Positions 1 through 8,100 of a stretch of DNA of 64,000 nt are shown here, piece after piece. The position numbers and the translations under genes were made by a program. The notes below the pieces were generated by a model that was not told the origin of the DNA, did not search any database, and was given only the letters and a program-made list of their open reading frames with translations. This DNA comes from an uncultured Megasphaera sp. Its GTDB lineage: Bacteria; Bacillota; Negativicutes; Veillonellales; Megasphaeraceae. The DNA is taken from assembly GCA_934202965.1 (NCBI GenBank), contig CAKPYN010000001.1, positions 1 through 64,000 of the forward strand, in the 5' to 3' direction. How positions within the stretch are numbered: position 1 is the stretch's first letter; each line of letters opens with the position of its first letter.

Positions 1-606
1 GGCAATCTTACTTTGACTGCATATAATTCTGAAATGAGTGACAGGCCTTTCTTGGAAAAGATGGATATGCCGGGTGGATTCAAAGAAAGTGCACTTAGGC
101 TTAATAAATATGTGGTTTTGCAAAATAAGTGGAATGAAAAACATATCCAAGAGAGAGCAAACAAATTAGCAAAGAAAGCAGAATCTATTTGGCCATATCC
201 AACTTTAACAGCCGCAGAACTTGCGCCATATCAAGTAGAAGAAAAAGCAGTGCAGAAGTATTCCTTGAAAACGTATGATGTGAATGCTTTTACAAGAATA
301 CTGTTCGAGTCTTTAGATAAGCGTATAATAAACTTATCCCCTGCGGTTAAGAAGGAATATAAAAAGTTGTATGTTGCCTATAAACTGGATACTAATTTTG
401 TTGATATTGTTTTTCAAAAACAAAGATTGCGTATTTCGATTAATATGAAGTTTTCAGAAATTAATGATCCTAACGGTATTTGTAAAGATATTACCGGTTT
501 AGGACGTTGGGGAAATGGCGATGTAGAATTATTTATGGAGCATCAGGATGAATTAGATCAAATTATGGAAATTGTGAAACAATCCTTTGATGCACAGGCA
601 GAATAA
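1..606 (+). CDS. GmrSD-like restriction protein, C-terminal part (DUF1524-DUF5655), cut by window edge
   Basis: The frame is open from base 1 (GNLTLTAYNSEMS...) so the gene begins before the window; the first in-frame Met here is not its start. The opening GNLTLTAYNSEM followed by FKESALRLNKY and W..HI..R is the end of a DUF1524/GmrD-type HNH nuclease domain. The last ~115 residues (from about YDVNAF, ending ELDQIMEIVKQSF) resemble DUF5655, often found after DUF262-DUF1524. Such proteins are modification-dependent (type IV) restriction enzymes that cut modified phage DNA. The nuclease catalytic residues would be upstream and cannot be checked. It stands 31 bases before a RhuM gene, an association typical of restriction or defence loci. 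Confidence 0.75.
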   Translation, partial: GNLTLTAYNSEMSDRPFLEKMDMPGGFKESALRLNKYVVLQNKWNEKHIQERANKLAKKAESIWPYPTLTAAELAPYQVEEKAVQKYSLKTYDVNAFTRILFESLDKRIINLSPAVKKEYKKLYVAYKLDTNFVDIVFQKQRLRISINMKFSEINDPNGICKDITGLGRWGNGDVELFMEHQDELDQIMEIVKQSFDAQAE

Positions 607-637
607 TGATTTTGCAACGTAAAAGGAGGTCTCCTAT

Positions 638-1684
638 TTGAAAAAGAAAAAAGACGAAATTACTATCCGTTCCAGCGCTGCAGAATACTTAACCTATGTT
701 GCCTCTGTAGGTGATCAGCAGGGCAGCATAGAGATGCGCTATGAGGATGAGAATATATGGCTGACGCAGAAGATGATGGCCACACTGTACGATGTGGATG
801 TTCGTACAATCAATGAGCATATCAAGAAGATTTATTCCGACTCAGAGCTTGAGGAAGATTCAACTATCCGGAATTTCCGGATAGTTCAAACCGAAGGTTC
901 CCGTCAGGTGACTCGTGATACAAAGCATTATAATCTTCAAATGATTATTGCGGTTGGATTCAAGGTGAATAATGAGCGAGCTGTACAATTTCGCAAGTGG
1001 GCCAATGGCATTGTCAAGGACTATACTATCAAAGGCTGGGTCATGGATGATGAGCGCCTGAAAAATGGTGGATCTGTGCTTACAGTAGAATATTTCGACC
1101 GTTTGCTTGAGCAGATTCGTGAAATCCGCCTCTCTGAGCGTAGATTTTATCAGAAGATAACCGATATCTATGCTACAGCTCTTGATTATGACCGAACAGC
1201 GAAAACAACAAAGCAGTTCTTTGCAAAAGTGCAGAACAAGATGCACTATGCAGTTCACGGACATACAGCAGCGGAGTTGATTTATGAGCGGGCCGATGCT
1301 GATAAGCCACATATGGGGCTGACCACGTGGGCAACAGCACCGGAAGGTAAGATAGTAAAAAGTGATGTGAGCGTTGCGAAGAATTATTTGAATGAGCAGG
1401 AAATGCGTTCACTGGAGCGTATTGTATCTGCTTATCTGGATTTGGCAGAGGACCGTGCAGAACGTCACATTCCGATGACAATGGAGGATTGGTCAAAGCG
1501 ACTGGATCTATTCCTGATGGCTGATGACAGAGAGATTCTTCAGGATGCAGGAAAAATTACGGCAGAGATCGCCAAGGCTAAAGCCGAGACTGAATTTGAA
1601 AAGTACCGTGTCATTCAGGATAGATTATTTATGTCTGACTTTGATAAGTACATGCTGGAACTGGAAGAGAATGCGAAGAAGTAG
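638..1684 (+). CDS. RhuM-family protein
   Basis: A 348-residue protein starting at TTG, chosen because AAAGGAGG lies 8 bases upstream. The N-terminal part (about residues 28-110) has the RhuM signature: MRYEDENIWLTQKMMATLYDV, then INEHIKKIY, and the NFRIVQTEGSRQV segment followed by HYNLQMIIAVGFKVN. This resembles a winged-helix-like DNA-binding module. The C-terminal half is helical and charged. RhuM was named in a Salmonella pathogenicity island, but its biochemical function is unknown; homologues often accompany restriction-modification genes, which fits the neighbouring GmrSD-like gene. The length is near the usual ~330-350 and the frame is intact. Confidence 0.85.
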   Translation: MKKKKDEITIRSSAAEYLTYVASVGDQQGSIEMRYEDENIWLTQKMMATLYDVDVRTINEHIKKIYSDSELEEDSTIRNFRIVQTEGSRQVTRDTKHYNLQMIIAVGFKVNNERAVQFRKWANGIVKDYTIKGWVMDDERLKNGGSVLTVEYFDRLLEQIREIRLSERRFYQKITDIYATALDYDRTAKTTKQFFAKVQNKMHYAVHGHTAAELIYERADADKPHMGLTTWATAPEGKIVKSDVSVAKNYLNEQEMRSLERIVSAYLDLAEDRAERHIPMTMEDWSKRLDLFLMADDREILQDAGKITAEIAKAKAETEFEKYRVIQDRLFMSDFDKYMLELEENAKK

Positions 1685-1739
1685 TAGCATCGCTATTAAA
1701 ATTTTCAGCTTGCTAAGGTCGAGTGTATGGGAATTGGGT

Positions 1740-2090
1740 CATCAGGCGGGACGAAAAATAGCCGTTGATCTGTTCTCTGTACGAAGAACGGGCAAGGTGG
1801 AGACGATGGCAGTTCTTCATTAAATTTGACTTTTATGTTGGAATTACTATAATAGTAGAAATGAATAAAAAAGTTGAACTTTTTCCGTGGACGGGCGAGG
1901 TTCAGACTGTGATATGGATAGCGAGTTGTATTAATACTTTTTTGCTACAGAATTTGTTGATATGTTTCCGCAAACAAACGGAGATATTTTGCAACACTCT
2001 ATAGTAGTCTGGATCGGTTCCCGAAAACTGACATCAATCAGGACGTGTCGTGCCACGTGGAAACGGTGGTATTGTTGAAAAGAAAGTAAG
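1740..2090 (+). pseudogene. Short remnants resembling m5U methyltransferase C-termini
   Basis: No intact gene lies between RhuM and the terminator at 2101. Three short stretches in different frames recall the C-terminal signature of TrmA/RlmD-type uracil methyltransferases (VDMFPxTxHVETVVLL): VDLFSVRRTGKVETMAVL at about 1765-1820, EFVDMFPQTNGD at about 1950-1985, and LDRFPKT plus SCHVETVVLLKRK ending at a TAA at 2088-2090. The pieces are out of frame with each other. I read them as debris of one or more deleted methyltransferase genes. The assignment rests on short motifs only. Confidence 0.35.
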
Positions 2091-2100
2091 TAAGAAACAA

Positions 2101-2142
2101 AAAAGCGATGAATGGATAATATATGCATTCATCGCTTTTTTT
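2101..2142 (+). terminator. Rho-independent terminator
   Basis: AAAAGCGATGAATG pairs with CATTCATCGCTTTT around an AT-rich loop and is followed by a run of T. It closes the methyltransferase remnant region on the plus strand. Confidence 0.8.
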
Positions 2143-2186
2143 GTTTAGAAATTGTGTCGGTAGAAGAAGATTATTATATAAAAAGT

Positions 2187-2822
2187 TTATTTACGAATCA
2201 GTGTTTGAACAGCATCGCAGATGCGGCTGTAGCCATCGGATTCTGCTTCGAGGAAGTTTAAGTATAAATCCATATTGTGCGCCTACGTAGTTGCGGAATG
2301 CGTTGTATTTGGCACCATTTAGGTCAGATTGATTCATGCCGTAGTCTTGAGCGGCTATTTTTTTAGAACGGCAATCGTTTTTACAGCAGCCGGAGCAGTT
2401 AAGACAAAATCATGATCGCCGAGATGAACTAAATATCCTTCTTGATGATGAGGTGAAGGTAAGCCGTCACCATCGGAACGTAATAAGCTGTATTGGATGG
2501 GATCGACACCGGCAATAATTGCAGCGGCGCGAAGCCAGGCGACAACATCTTCTTCGCCTTTTTTATTACTTGGTGCGCCATGAGAACAGGCTTGAGCAAC
2601 AACGACATCAGCTGGAATATGACGGTATATCGATTCGGCGAGTGAAATGACATGATGCCCGCCTTGACCGGCGATGGGGTATTCTTTAAGGGACGCCCTG
2701 TCTTTTTGCCATTGGAATACGAAGGGCTTTTCAATATCATGCAGTGCCTGTGCGGCAATGGCGACATCTTTATGGACAAAATAGCCAAATATTTCTTCGT
2801 ATATTTTATTAATCTTATCATC
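2187..2822 (-). pseudogene. Broken unidentified gene, minus strand
   Basis: Read on the minus strand, about 155 codons are open from 2822: KIYEEIFGYFVHKDVA, then QALHDIEKPFVFQWQ, IAGQGGHHVISLAES, DVVVAQACSHGAPSNKKG, LLRSDGDGLPSPHHQEGY and HLGDHDFVLTAPAAVKTIA, ending in a stop near 2364. Good protein-like sequence then continues in another frame (IAAQDYGMNQSDLNGAKYN) and again in a third (ESDGYSRICDAVQTLIRK, TAA at 2187-2189). At least two frameshifts are therefore present and the 5' end is missing, abutting the tatC remnant. I do not recognise the family; conserved-looking GHH, CSHG and GDGLPSPHH groups may help a search. Confidence 0.5.
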
Positions 2823-3394
2823 CTATTTTTGACGGCACCAGCAGGGAAATTGTATTTTATGCGGCCGGCCGAAGCTTTTGTTATTTATTTTAAAGTGGCT
2901 GTCATGACGGGGGCTATTTTTTTTCGCCCATTTTATTTTATCAGTTCTGGGCGTTTCTAGTGCCTGCATTTACGAGACGGGAAAAAACGGCATTATCTAT
3001 GTTGGTTCCGGCATCATTAGGATTGTTTATGATAGGCATTGCTTTCTCTTATTTTTTTGTGTTGCCTCAGGGACTCAAATTTTTTATGAGTTTTACCAAT
3101 GATGTGGTACAATCGATGTGGTCGATGGAAAGTTATTTAGACTTTGTCATTATGCTTGTCGTGCCGTTTGGGTTTATTTTTGATTTTCCCTTGCTCCTGC
3201 TCGTTCTTGCTATTGCCGGTATTGTCTCATCGTTACAACTACGTCGGATGCGCAAATGTATTTATTTAGCCTTTGTCGTAGCGGTAATTATTACGCCGAC
3301 AACGGATATTATTTCCCAAACGTTGTTGGCAGCGCCGATGATTGTATTGTATGAAGTTAGTATTGTCGGCATTCGCATGGTTTTACATAAATAA
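2823..3394 (+). pseudogene. tatC: Truncated and frameshifted tatC
   Basis: TatC is the multi-spanning core of the twin-arginine translocase. Recognisable sequence begins at LFLTAPAGKLYFMRPAEAF (from about 2823), continues to GAIFF, then stops in frame. If one T is added to the eight-T run at 2917-2924, the reading continues as SPILFYQFWAFLVPAFTRREK into the open frame ending at 3394, which shows FSYFFVLPQGLKFF, MESYLDFVIMLVVPFGFIF and ITPTTDIISQTLLAAP, all standard TatC landmarks. The first ~60 residues, including the first membrane helix, are replaced by antisense sequence of the minus-strand remnant. No tatA/B gene is adjacent. The 5' loss makes this a real pseudogene even if the T-run is a sequencing error. 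Confidence 0.85.
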
Positions 3395-3420
3395 CAATAA
3401 GAACAACATATACCATATAC

Positions 3421-3466
3421 AAAAAAGCAGAAACAGTTTGTCATAGTAAGCTATTTCTGCTTTTTT
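3421..3466. terminator. Bidirectional terminator
   Basis: AAAAAAGCAGAAA and TTTCTGCTTTTTT form a perfect stem with a long loop; A and T runs on the two sides let it work both ways between convergent remnants (tatC and GGDEF). Confidence 0.8.
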
Positions 3467-3483
3467 GTACAGAAGGCATTGAA

Positions 3484-4040
3484 TTATCTCATACTGGGTC
3501 CTTCTGTTGATTTTTTGTTTTTATACATGGTGCTATCAGCGCGAAGAAAGATGTCTTGATACGACGTGTCGGTTTCTGGTTGATAATCACTCATGCCGGC
3601 AGCGCAAGCGATCTGTTCCCACGGTCGTTCTTGTTGATCATTTCGTTTTTTATTACAAGGTTTTGTTTTTTCTAGCAAAGTAAAGCGGTTTGAATAGTCT
3701 TCGCCTTGTATCAGTACTAGAAATTCATCGCCGCCTACACGGAAGATAGGACTGTGTGTATAGATGCTTTTGATGAATTGTACGGTCCGATAGAGTAATT
3801 CATCGCCCATGGCATGACCGAATTGGTCGTTAATACCTTTTAAATCATCGATGAGTAATTGCAACCGGATGCTAAACCCCATTAACCCGATTAATTTTCC
3901 CTGTGAGTAGACGGGTACGATATAAGCAATTTTTCGAATACCATCTATCGGAGAAATGTACAGTTCCCGCCAAAAGGTCTATTGCGTTGTTAATGCTTTA
4001 TTAAACCCAGCATTCCAGTAATCAGCTCTATAAAAGAAAT
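3484..4040 (-). pseudogene. dCache-GGDEF diguanylate cyclase, degraded
   Basis: The minus-strand frame ending at 3484 contains a GGDEF core: DLKGINDQFGHAMGDELL followed by FRVGGDEFLVLI, the active-site loop of diguanylate cyclases that make cyclic-di-GMP. Directly upstream in the same frame is the end of a periplasmic dCache-type sensor (LYISPIDGIRKIAYIVPVY, GKLIGLMGFSI), joined straight to the GGDEF strand without the membrane helix or the usual DxLTGLxNR start of the domain. Further upstream FFYRADYWNAGFNKALTTQ is cut by a TAG. So there is an internal in-frame deletion plus a nonsense codon. The fold start is missing, so activity is unlikely. Confidence 0.75.
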
Positions 4041-4071
4041 ACTGAATTTCTTTATATTTTGTACGATTATA

Positions 4072-4109
4072 AAAAAATACGCAACAGATAGCTTCTTTAT
4101 CTGTTGCGT
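4072..4109 (-). terminator. Terminator of the PepSY gene
   Basis: ACGCAACAGATA and TATCTGTTGCGT form a 12-bp stem; read on the minus strand it is followed by ATTTTTTT. It sits 77 bases after the PepSY stop. Confidence 0.85.
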
Positions 4110-4185
4110 TAAGAAAACAGTATAAATTTTTGTTATTTTATCAGTAATACATGGAACGGAAAATTATTGCCTGGTATGTGTATCA

Positions 4186-4725
4186 TTATAGATATGTTAA
4201 TTCTTGCTTTGTAAATATGCCTGTATCCGGATTTATTTTTGCTTCGACAACGTATTTAGCCGTAGTAAAGTGAGCTTCATAGTGGAAGGTATGATCATTG
4301 CGGTCCAAATGAATGACAATGTTTTTAGCATCGGGATACGTTGCTAAAATAAGCTGTTGAATATCAGCTTCTGATTTTTGAATGGTCACGCTGTTGGCTT
4401 TTGCACGGCTTTTGATTTCTACTTCATGTACTTTTTTGGTATCTGTATAGATGGTTACTTCGTATGTCAACGCTGTTGCTTCATCATAAAATTTGATTTC
4501 TGTTTCTCTATCTTTGGTATCTGTTTTGTACTTTGTTAATATAGCTGAGGCAGGAACTTCAGCACGAGCAATAGTCGTTAGTTCATCGTTTTGGGTTGAG
4601 CGAGACGTTGCAGCTGTCGTATCGTCGTGATGATGGCGAGCATGGAATGTGTCTGTAGACATAGCCATGACAGCTACAGTTGCTATGGTTAATACTGATG
4701 CGATGATGCTGATTTTTTTTAACAT
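4186..4725 (-). CDS. Secreted PepSY-domain protein
   Basis: 179 residues when started at the ATG at 4725, preceded by AAAGGAGG; a longer frame to 4812 lacks a site. The N-terminus MLKKISIIASVLTIATVAVM is a signal peptide. A His-rich ARHHHDD stretch follows, then two PepSY-like repeats: the first around SAILTKYKTDTKDRETEIKF, the second around ADIQQLILATYPDAKNIVI, each followed by a YEV/YEA..V..KI strand and DPDTGIF-like end (NPDTGIFTKQE). PepSY domains are thought to inhibit or chaperone secreted proteins, or sense extracellular conditions. It is monocistronic, with its own terminator. Confidence 0.8.
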   Translation of the reverse strand: MLKKISIIASVLTIATVAVMAMSTDTFHARHHHDDTTAATSRSTQNDELTTIARAEVPASAILTKYKTDTKDRETEIKFYDEATALTYEVTIYTDTKKVHEVEIKSRAKANSVTIQKSEADIQQLILATYPDAKNIVIHLDRNDHTFHYEAHFTTAKYVVEAKINPDTGIFTKQELTYL

Positions 4726-4845
4726 TGCAAAAGCCTCCTTTAGGTATACTATCCTTGCGTTCAATGAATCATGTATGCGTATACGATTAGAAGGATGCCC
4801 TGAGAAACTCATTCGTATACTATGTACATACCCATAATAAAATTT

Positions 4846-4866
4846 ATGATATAATAATTATATCAT
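4846..4866. promoter_or_regulatory. 21-bp AT-rich palindrome upstream of the PepSY gene
   Basis: ATGATATAAT and ATTATATCAT are perfect inverted arms about one central base. It lies about 120 bases upstream of the PepSY start in a region between divergent genes, a plausible operator, although AT-rich palindromes also arise by chance. Confidence 0.35.
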
Positions 4867-5080
4867 ATAGCAAAACCTATTGTCTATGAAATAGTATCAA
4901 AAATGTCGCATATATGTTATTATATTTCTTCTATAGGGAGTACATGAGCAGAAAAACGCTTTGCATTTTAACGTAAAAGCGGTAGACATATATACATATG
5001 TATAGAATTTTTTCAATGGCAATGCCGTCAGGCCGAATTAGCTATGTATTGTTGTTGAAACAGAGAGGAAAGGCGGTTTC

Positions 5081-5842
5081 ATGATAAATAGAGAAAAAGT
5101 TATTTCGCAGTTTCGCTGTTATGTAGATCGTTTTGATCAGACAATGAATGGCGTGCAGTTGAAATATGCGCATTCGCTGCGGGTGAGTGCACTTTGTGAG
5201 GAGATTGCCGATTCTTTGAGAATGTCTGCAGCCGATCGAGATATAGCCTGGCTGATTGGAGTGCTTCATGATATTGGCCGGTTTGAACAGCTGCGTACGT
5301 ACCATACGTTTGTAGATTACCGTTCGATAGATCATGCTAAATATGGTGCCAAGTATTTGTTTGATGATGGACATATTACTGATTTTTTAGCGGATAGAAA
5401 GAATGATGAGGTTATTTTCCTGGCTATTTCACAGCATAATGCGTATGAACTGCGTAATGATTTAACGCCGCGTCAGCGTCTGTTCTGCCAGATTATACGG
5501 GATGCGGATAAGCTGGATATTTTTAGGGTTTATGTGATGTATATGCAGCAGGGAATCCCTATATGGCATACGGGTGAGACTGATTTGAAGACACAGTCTG
5601 TTTCGCAGGCTGTTTTGGAACAAGTACGGAAGAGAAAGCTTGTGCGCACGCAAGATAAGAAAAGTGATATCGATTTTTATGTTGGAGCGCTTTGTTTTTA
5701 CTTTGATTTAAATTATCCGCGGAGCCGGCAACTGGCTTGGGAACAGGGATACTACAGCAAGCTTGTTTCTTTTCATTCAGCTAATGCAGCAAGCGAAAAA
5801 GCATTACATGAAATTCGCCAACTTGTTTATTCTGATATATAG
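5081..5842 (+). CDS. HD-domain metal-dependent phosphohydrolase
   Basis: 253 residues; ATG after AGAGGAAAGG. The HD signature is clear: His in QLKYAHSLRVSALCEEIA, the HD pair in GVLHDIGRFEQL, a further His in FVDYRSIDHAKYGA, and the distal Asp in RDADKLDIFRVY. These residues bind one or two metals in HD phosphohydrolases, which act on nucleotides or cyclic nucleotides. The substrate cannot be inferred from sequence. The second half is helical and ends with no further domain. It appears to be a single-gene unit followed by a terminator. Confidence 0.85.
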   Translation: MINREKVISQFRCYVDRFDQTMNGVQLKYAHSLRVSALCEEIADSLRMSAADRDIAWLIGVLHDIGRFEQLRTYHTFVDYRSIDHAKYGAKYLFDDGHITDFLADRKNDEVIFLAISQHNAYELRNDLTPRQRLFCQIIRDADKLDIFRVYVMYMQQGIPIWHTGETDLKTQSVSQAVLEQVRKRKLVRTQDKKSDIDFYVGALCFYFDLNYPRSRQLAWEQGYYSKLVSFHSANAASEKALHEIRQLVYSDI

Positions 5843-5933
5843 TTATTAAAATGGATAAGCTGGGCGGGATACAGCATATCATCAGTTTGTAACGGCATCA
5901 TTGCAGTGGATGTATTATATGTAACGTTAGATA

Positions 5934-5976
5934 CAAAAAAGTCATCGCGACAAAGAAATTTGGTCGATGACTTTTT
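5934..5976. terminator. Bidirectional terminator between HD gene and nadE
   Basis: AAAAAAGTCATCG and CGATGACTTTTTT pair perfectly; the two flanking genes converge here. Confidence 0.85.
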
Positions 5977-6030
5977 TGTTTTGTAAAATTATGAAATATC
6001 ACTGCTGTTTAAGCGGACGCAGCGATATGG

Positions 6031-7932
6031 CTAGTCTTTTTGGAGTAATGTTTCTTTTAATTTTAAATACCGTGTTGTGTAATACGGTGTGAGCTGTGAT
6101 TCTCTGAGGTCATTGCCGAAGGAACGACGGCTTACAGAGAGCAGAGGCGGGCTTTGGATACGTTTGGCAACGGCAAAACCGGCAATGAGACGCCACCATT
6201 TTTCCAAATCGGCAATGAAATCGGCTGCTGTGGGGAAAATATCTTTTACGGAAACGGTACAGCCGATTTCTTGTTCCAGCGTGCCGTTCGCATACCACTG
6301 CAAAATAGATTCGGGTGTCGCGCGTTGCCAACGTTCAATGAAGGAGGCAAACAGATAGTCATGATAGGGGTATATAATGGGGTCGCCTTGTCCTTTATCA
6401 ATATCTTGATTTGCTGAGAGTTCGGCACTGGGAACAATGTCAATACTGCCTTGGGGGACAACTTCCCGTTTGAAAACAGACACATTGAGATAGCGTGCCA
6501 GGTCATAGACTTGATGTTTCCAAAGATCGGCAGTGGCAGCTAAGAATCCGGCACTATCGCCGTAGAGTGTAGCATAACCGACAGAGGATTCGGCTTTATT
6601 TGCATTGCATGTAAACACTCCGCCAAAGGCAGCTGCGGCAGCAGCTAAAATGCGACTGGAACGGTCCCGAGCTTGGATATTTTCTTCAATGAAGCTGGTT
6701 AACTGTAAGTGGCCGACGGGAGTATCCTTTTGATACAACATAGCCGTATTGAATTGACTGCGAGTCAGTTCCAAACTATCCTGCACGGGAATTACGGTAT
6801 ACAGGCAGCCGATATGATCTGCTAACTGTTTAGCTAGGTCTTTTGTGGTTTCGGAATTGTAGCAGCTGGGCATATTTACAAGAAGAATATTTTCTGGTGG
6901 CAGTACCGTAGCATATAATGCAGCGTTAACGGCAGAATCAATACCGCCGGATACGCCGATGACCACTTTTTTAAGGCCCAGCGATTCCATAAATGATTTT
7001 AGGCCGTAATGCAGGCTGTGATATATATCTTCTATGGTTGTACGAGCAGGCGATACATGGCGCGGTGAAATAATGGCATGCGTTGTTTCATCATAGTGGA
7101 TGACAGCTAATTCTTCCGTGAACGGTGAGCATTCATAATGCAGTGTGCCGTTACTGTCATAGACACCGCTGGAACCATCAAAGGTATAGATGTTTTTGCC
7201 GTTATTTTGAATGCCTGTGCAGTTGACATACACGGCTGGACGCTGCATGGCTTCGATAGCCTTTCCAAACAGGCGATGACGTCGCTGCGTTTTACCTTGC
7301 GTAAACGGTGAGTTGGAAATATTGACGAACAGATCTATATCATAATGTTGACTCAGATAGGACATAGGCTTAAAGGGATAGTTATCATCCCAACTGTCTT
7401 CACAAATGAGTGGACCGATATGTAGCGTACGGTTGTTGGAAAACGTCAGTGTTACCGGTGAAAGAAAATCTTCCGGAAAGGCATGACGTTCTTGGGCGAC
7501 TTCCATCAGGGACGTAAAATAGCGAATATCGCTGAATTCACGATAGTTGGGCAGCAACGTTTTGATATAAAATGGATACGGTGAGTTCTGTGGGGCAATG
7601 AGTTTGCCGTTTTGAGCAATGAACATCGCATTGTATTTACGTAGCCGGCCGTCGGGATTGACGCGATTTTCTTCCTTGGCAACATTGCCGTAAATGATAG
7701 TGATACCATCGGATGCGGCTTGAATTTCTTCACCAAAGCGAACACAGTCGTTGATGAAATCGGGCTGATCCCAAACATCGCCAATAAAATATCCCGGAAT
7801 GGCGAGTTCTGGGAAAATAATTACATCGCAGCTAGCTTGCTTAGCCTGGGCAATCTGTTTTTTCATAGCCGTCGTATTGTAACGCGGGTCGCCGGCATGT
7901 ATTTCTAATTGGGCAAGAGCGATTGTCAGCAT
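6031..7932 (-). CDS. nadE: Glutamine-dependent NAD+ synthetase
   Basis: Makes NAD+ from nicotinic acid adenine dinucleotide, ATP and glutamine, the last step of NAD synthesis. Start set at the ATG at 7932 (MLTIALAQ) because AGGAGG lies 9 bases upstream; a longer frame to 7953 would overlap that site. About 633 residues, usual for the two-domain enzyme. The N-terminal carbon-nitrogen hydrolase domain shows the triad region: Glu in IIFPELAIPGYF, Lys near GRLRKYNAMFI, Cys in GPLICEDSWDDNYPF. The C-terminal synthetase domain has the ATP pyrophosphatase loop VIGVSGGIDSAVNAALY. It lies alone on the minus strand with a terminator downstream. Confidence 0.95.
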   Translation of the reverse strand: MLTIALAQLEIHAGDPRYNTTAMKKQIAQAKQASCDVIIFPELAIPGYFIGDVWDQPDFINDCVRFGEEIQAASDGITIIYGNVAKEENRVNPDGRLRKYNAMFIAQNGKLIAPQNSPYPFYIKTLLPNYREFSDIRYFTSLMEVAQERHAFPEDFLSPVTLTFSNNRTLHIGPLICEDSWDDNYPFKPMSYLSQHYDIDLFVNISNSPFTQGKTQRRHRLFGKAIEAMQRPAVYVNCTGIQNNGKNIYTFDGSSGVYDSNGTLHYECSPFTEELAVIHYDETTHAIISPRHVSPARTTIEDIYHSLHYGLKSFMESLGLKKVVIGVSGGIDSAVNAALYATVLPPENILLVNMPSCYNSETTKDLAKQLADHIGCLYTVIPVQDSLELTRSQFNTAMLYQKDTPVGHLQLTSFIEENIQARDRSSRILAAAAAAFGGVFTCNANKAESSVGYATLYGDSAGFLAATADLWKHQVYDLARYLNVSVFKREVVPQGSIDIVPSAELSANQDIDKGQGDPIIYPYHDYLFASFIERWQRATPESILQWYANGTLEQEIGCTVSVKDIFPTAADFIADLEKWWRLIAGFAVAKRIQSPPLLSVSRRSFGNDLRESQLTPYYTTRYLKLKETLLQKD

Positions 7933-8100
7933 GGGTATATGCCTCCTTTTCATAAATAATATACTACATTATACTAGCACAAACGAAAGAAAGTAGCTAG
8001 TCATCCCAGTCCGTCAGAAAATAAGATAGTGCGAAATTGACTTGCCTGTAGTATAATTAGGATATTATTATTTTCGATGAGAAAAAGGACCGAAATTTTT

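Noticed and set aside
860..1496. Minus-strand open frames opposite RhuM
   Set aside because: They lie opposite a clear family gene with a good ribosome site, have low-quality composition, and share codon phase expected of shadows.
1524..2004. Plus-strand frames after RhuM (1524-1823, 1765-2004)
   Set aside because: The first is a shadow of the RhuM end and the second has no ribosome site; parts are used only as evidence for methyltransferase remnants.
2652..2960. Frame read as a 102-residue protein
   Set aside because: Its first half is antisense of the minus-strand remnant and its second half is tatC; it is a chimera of a deletion junction, not a gene.
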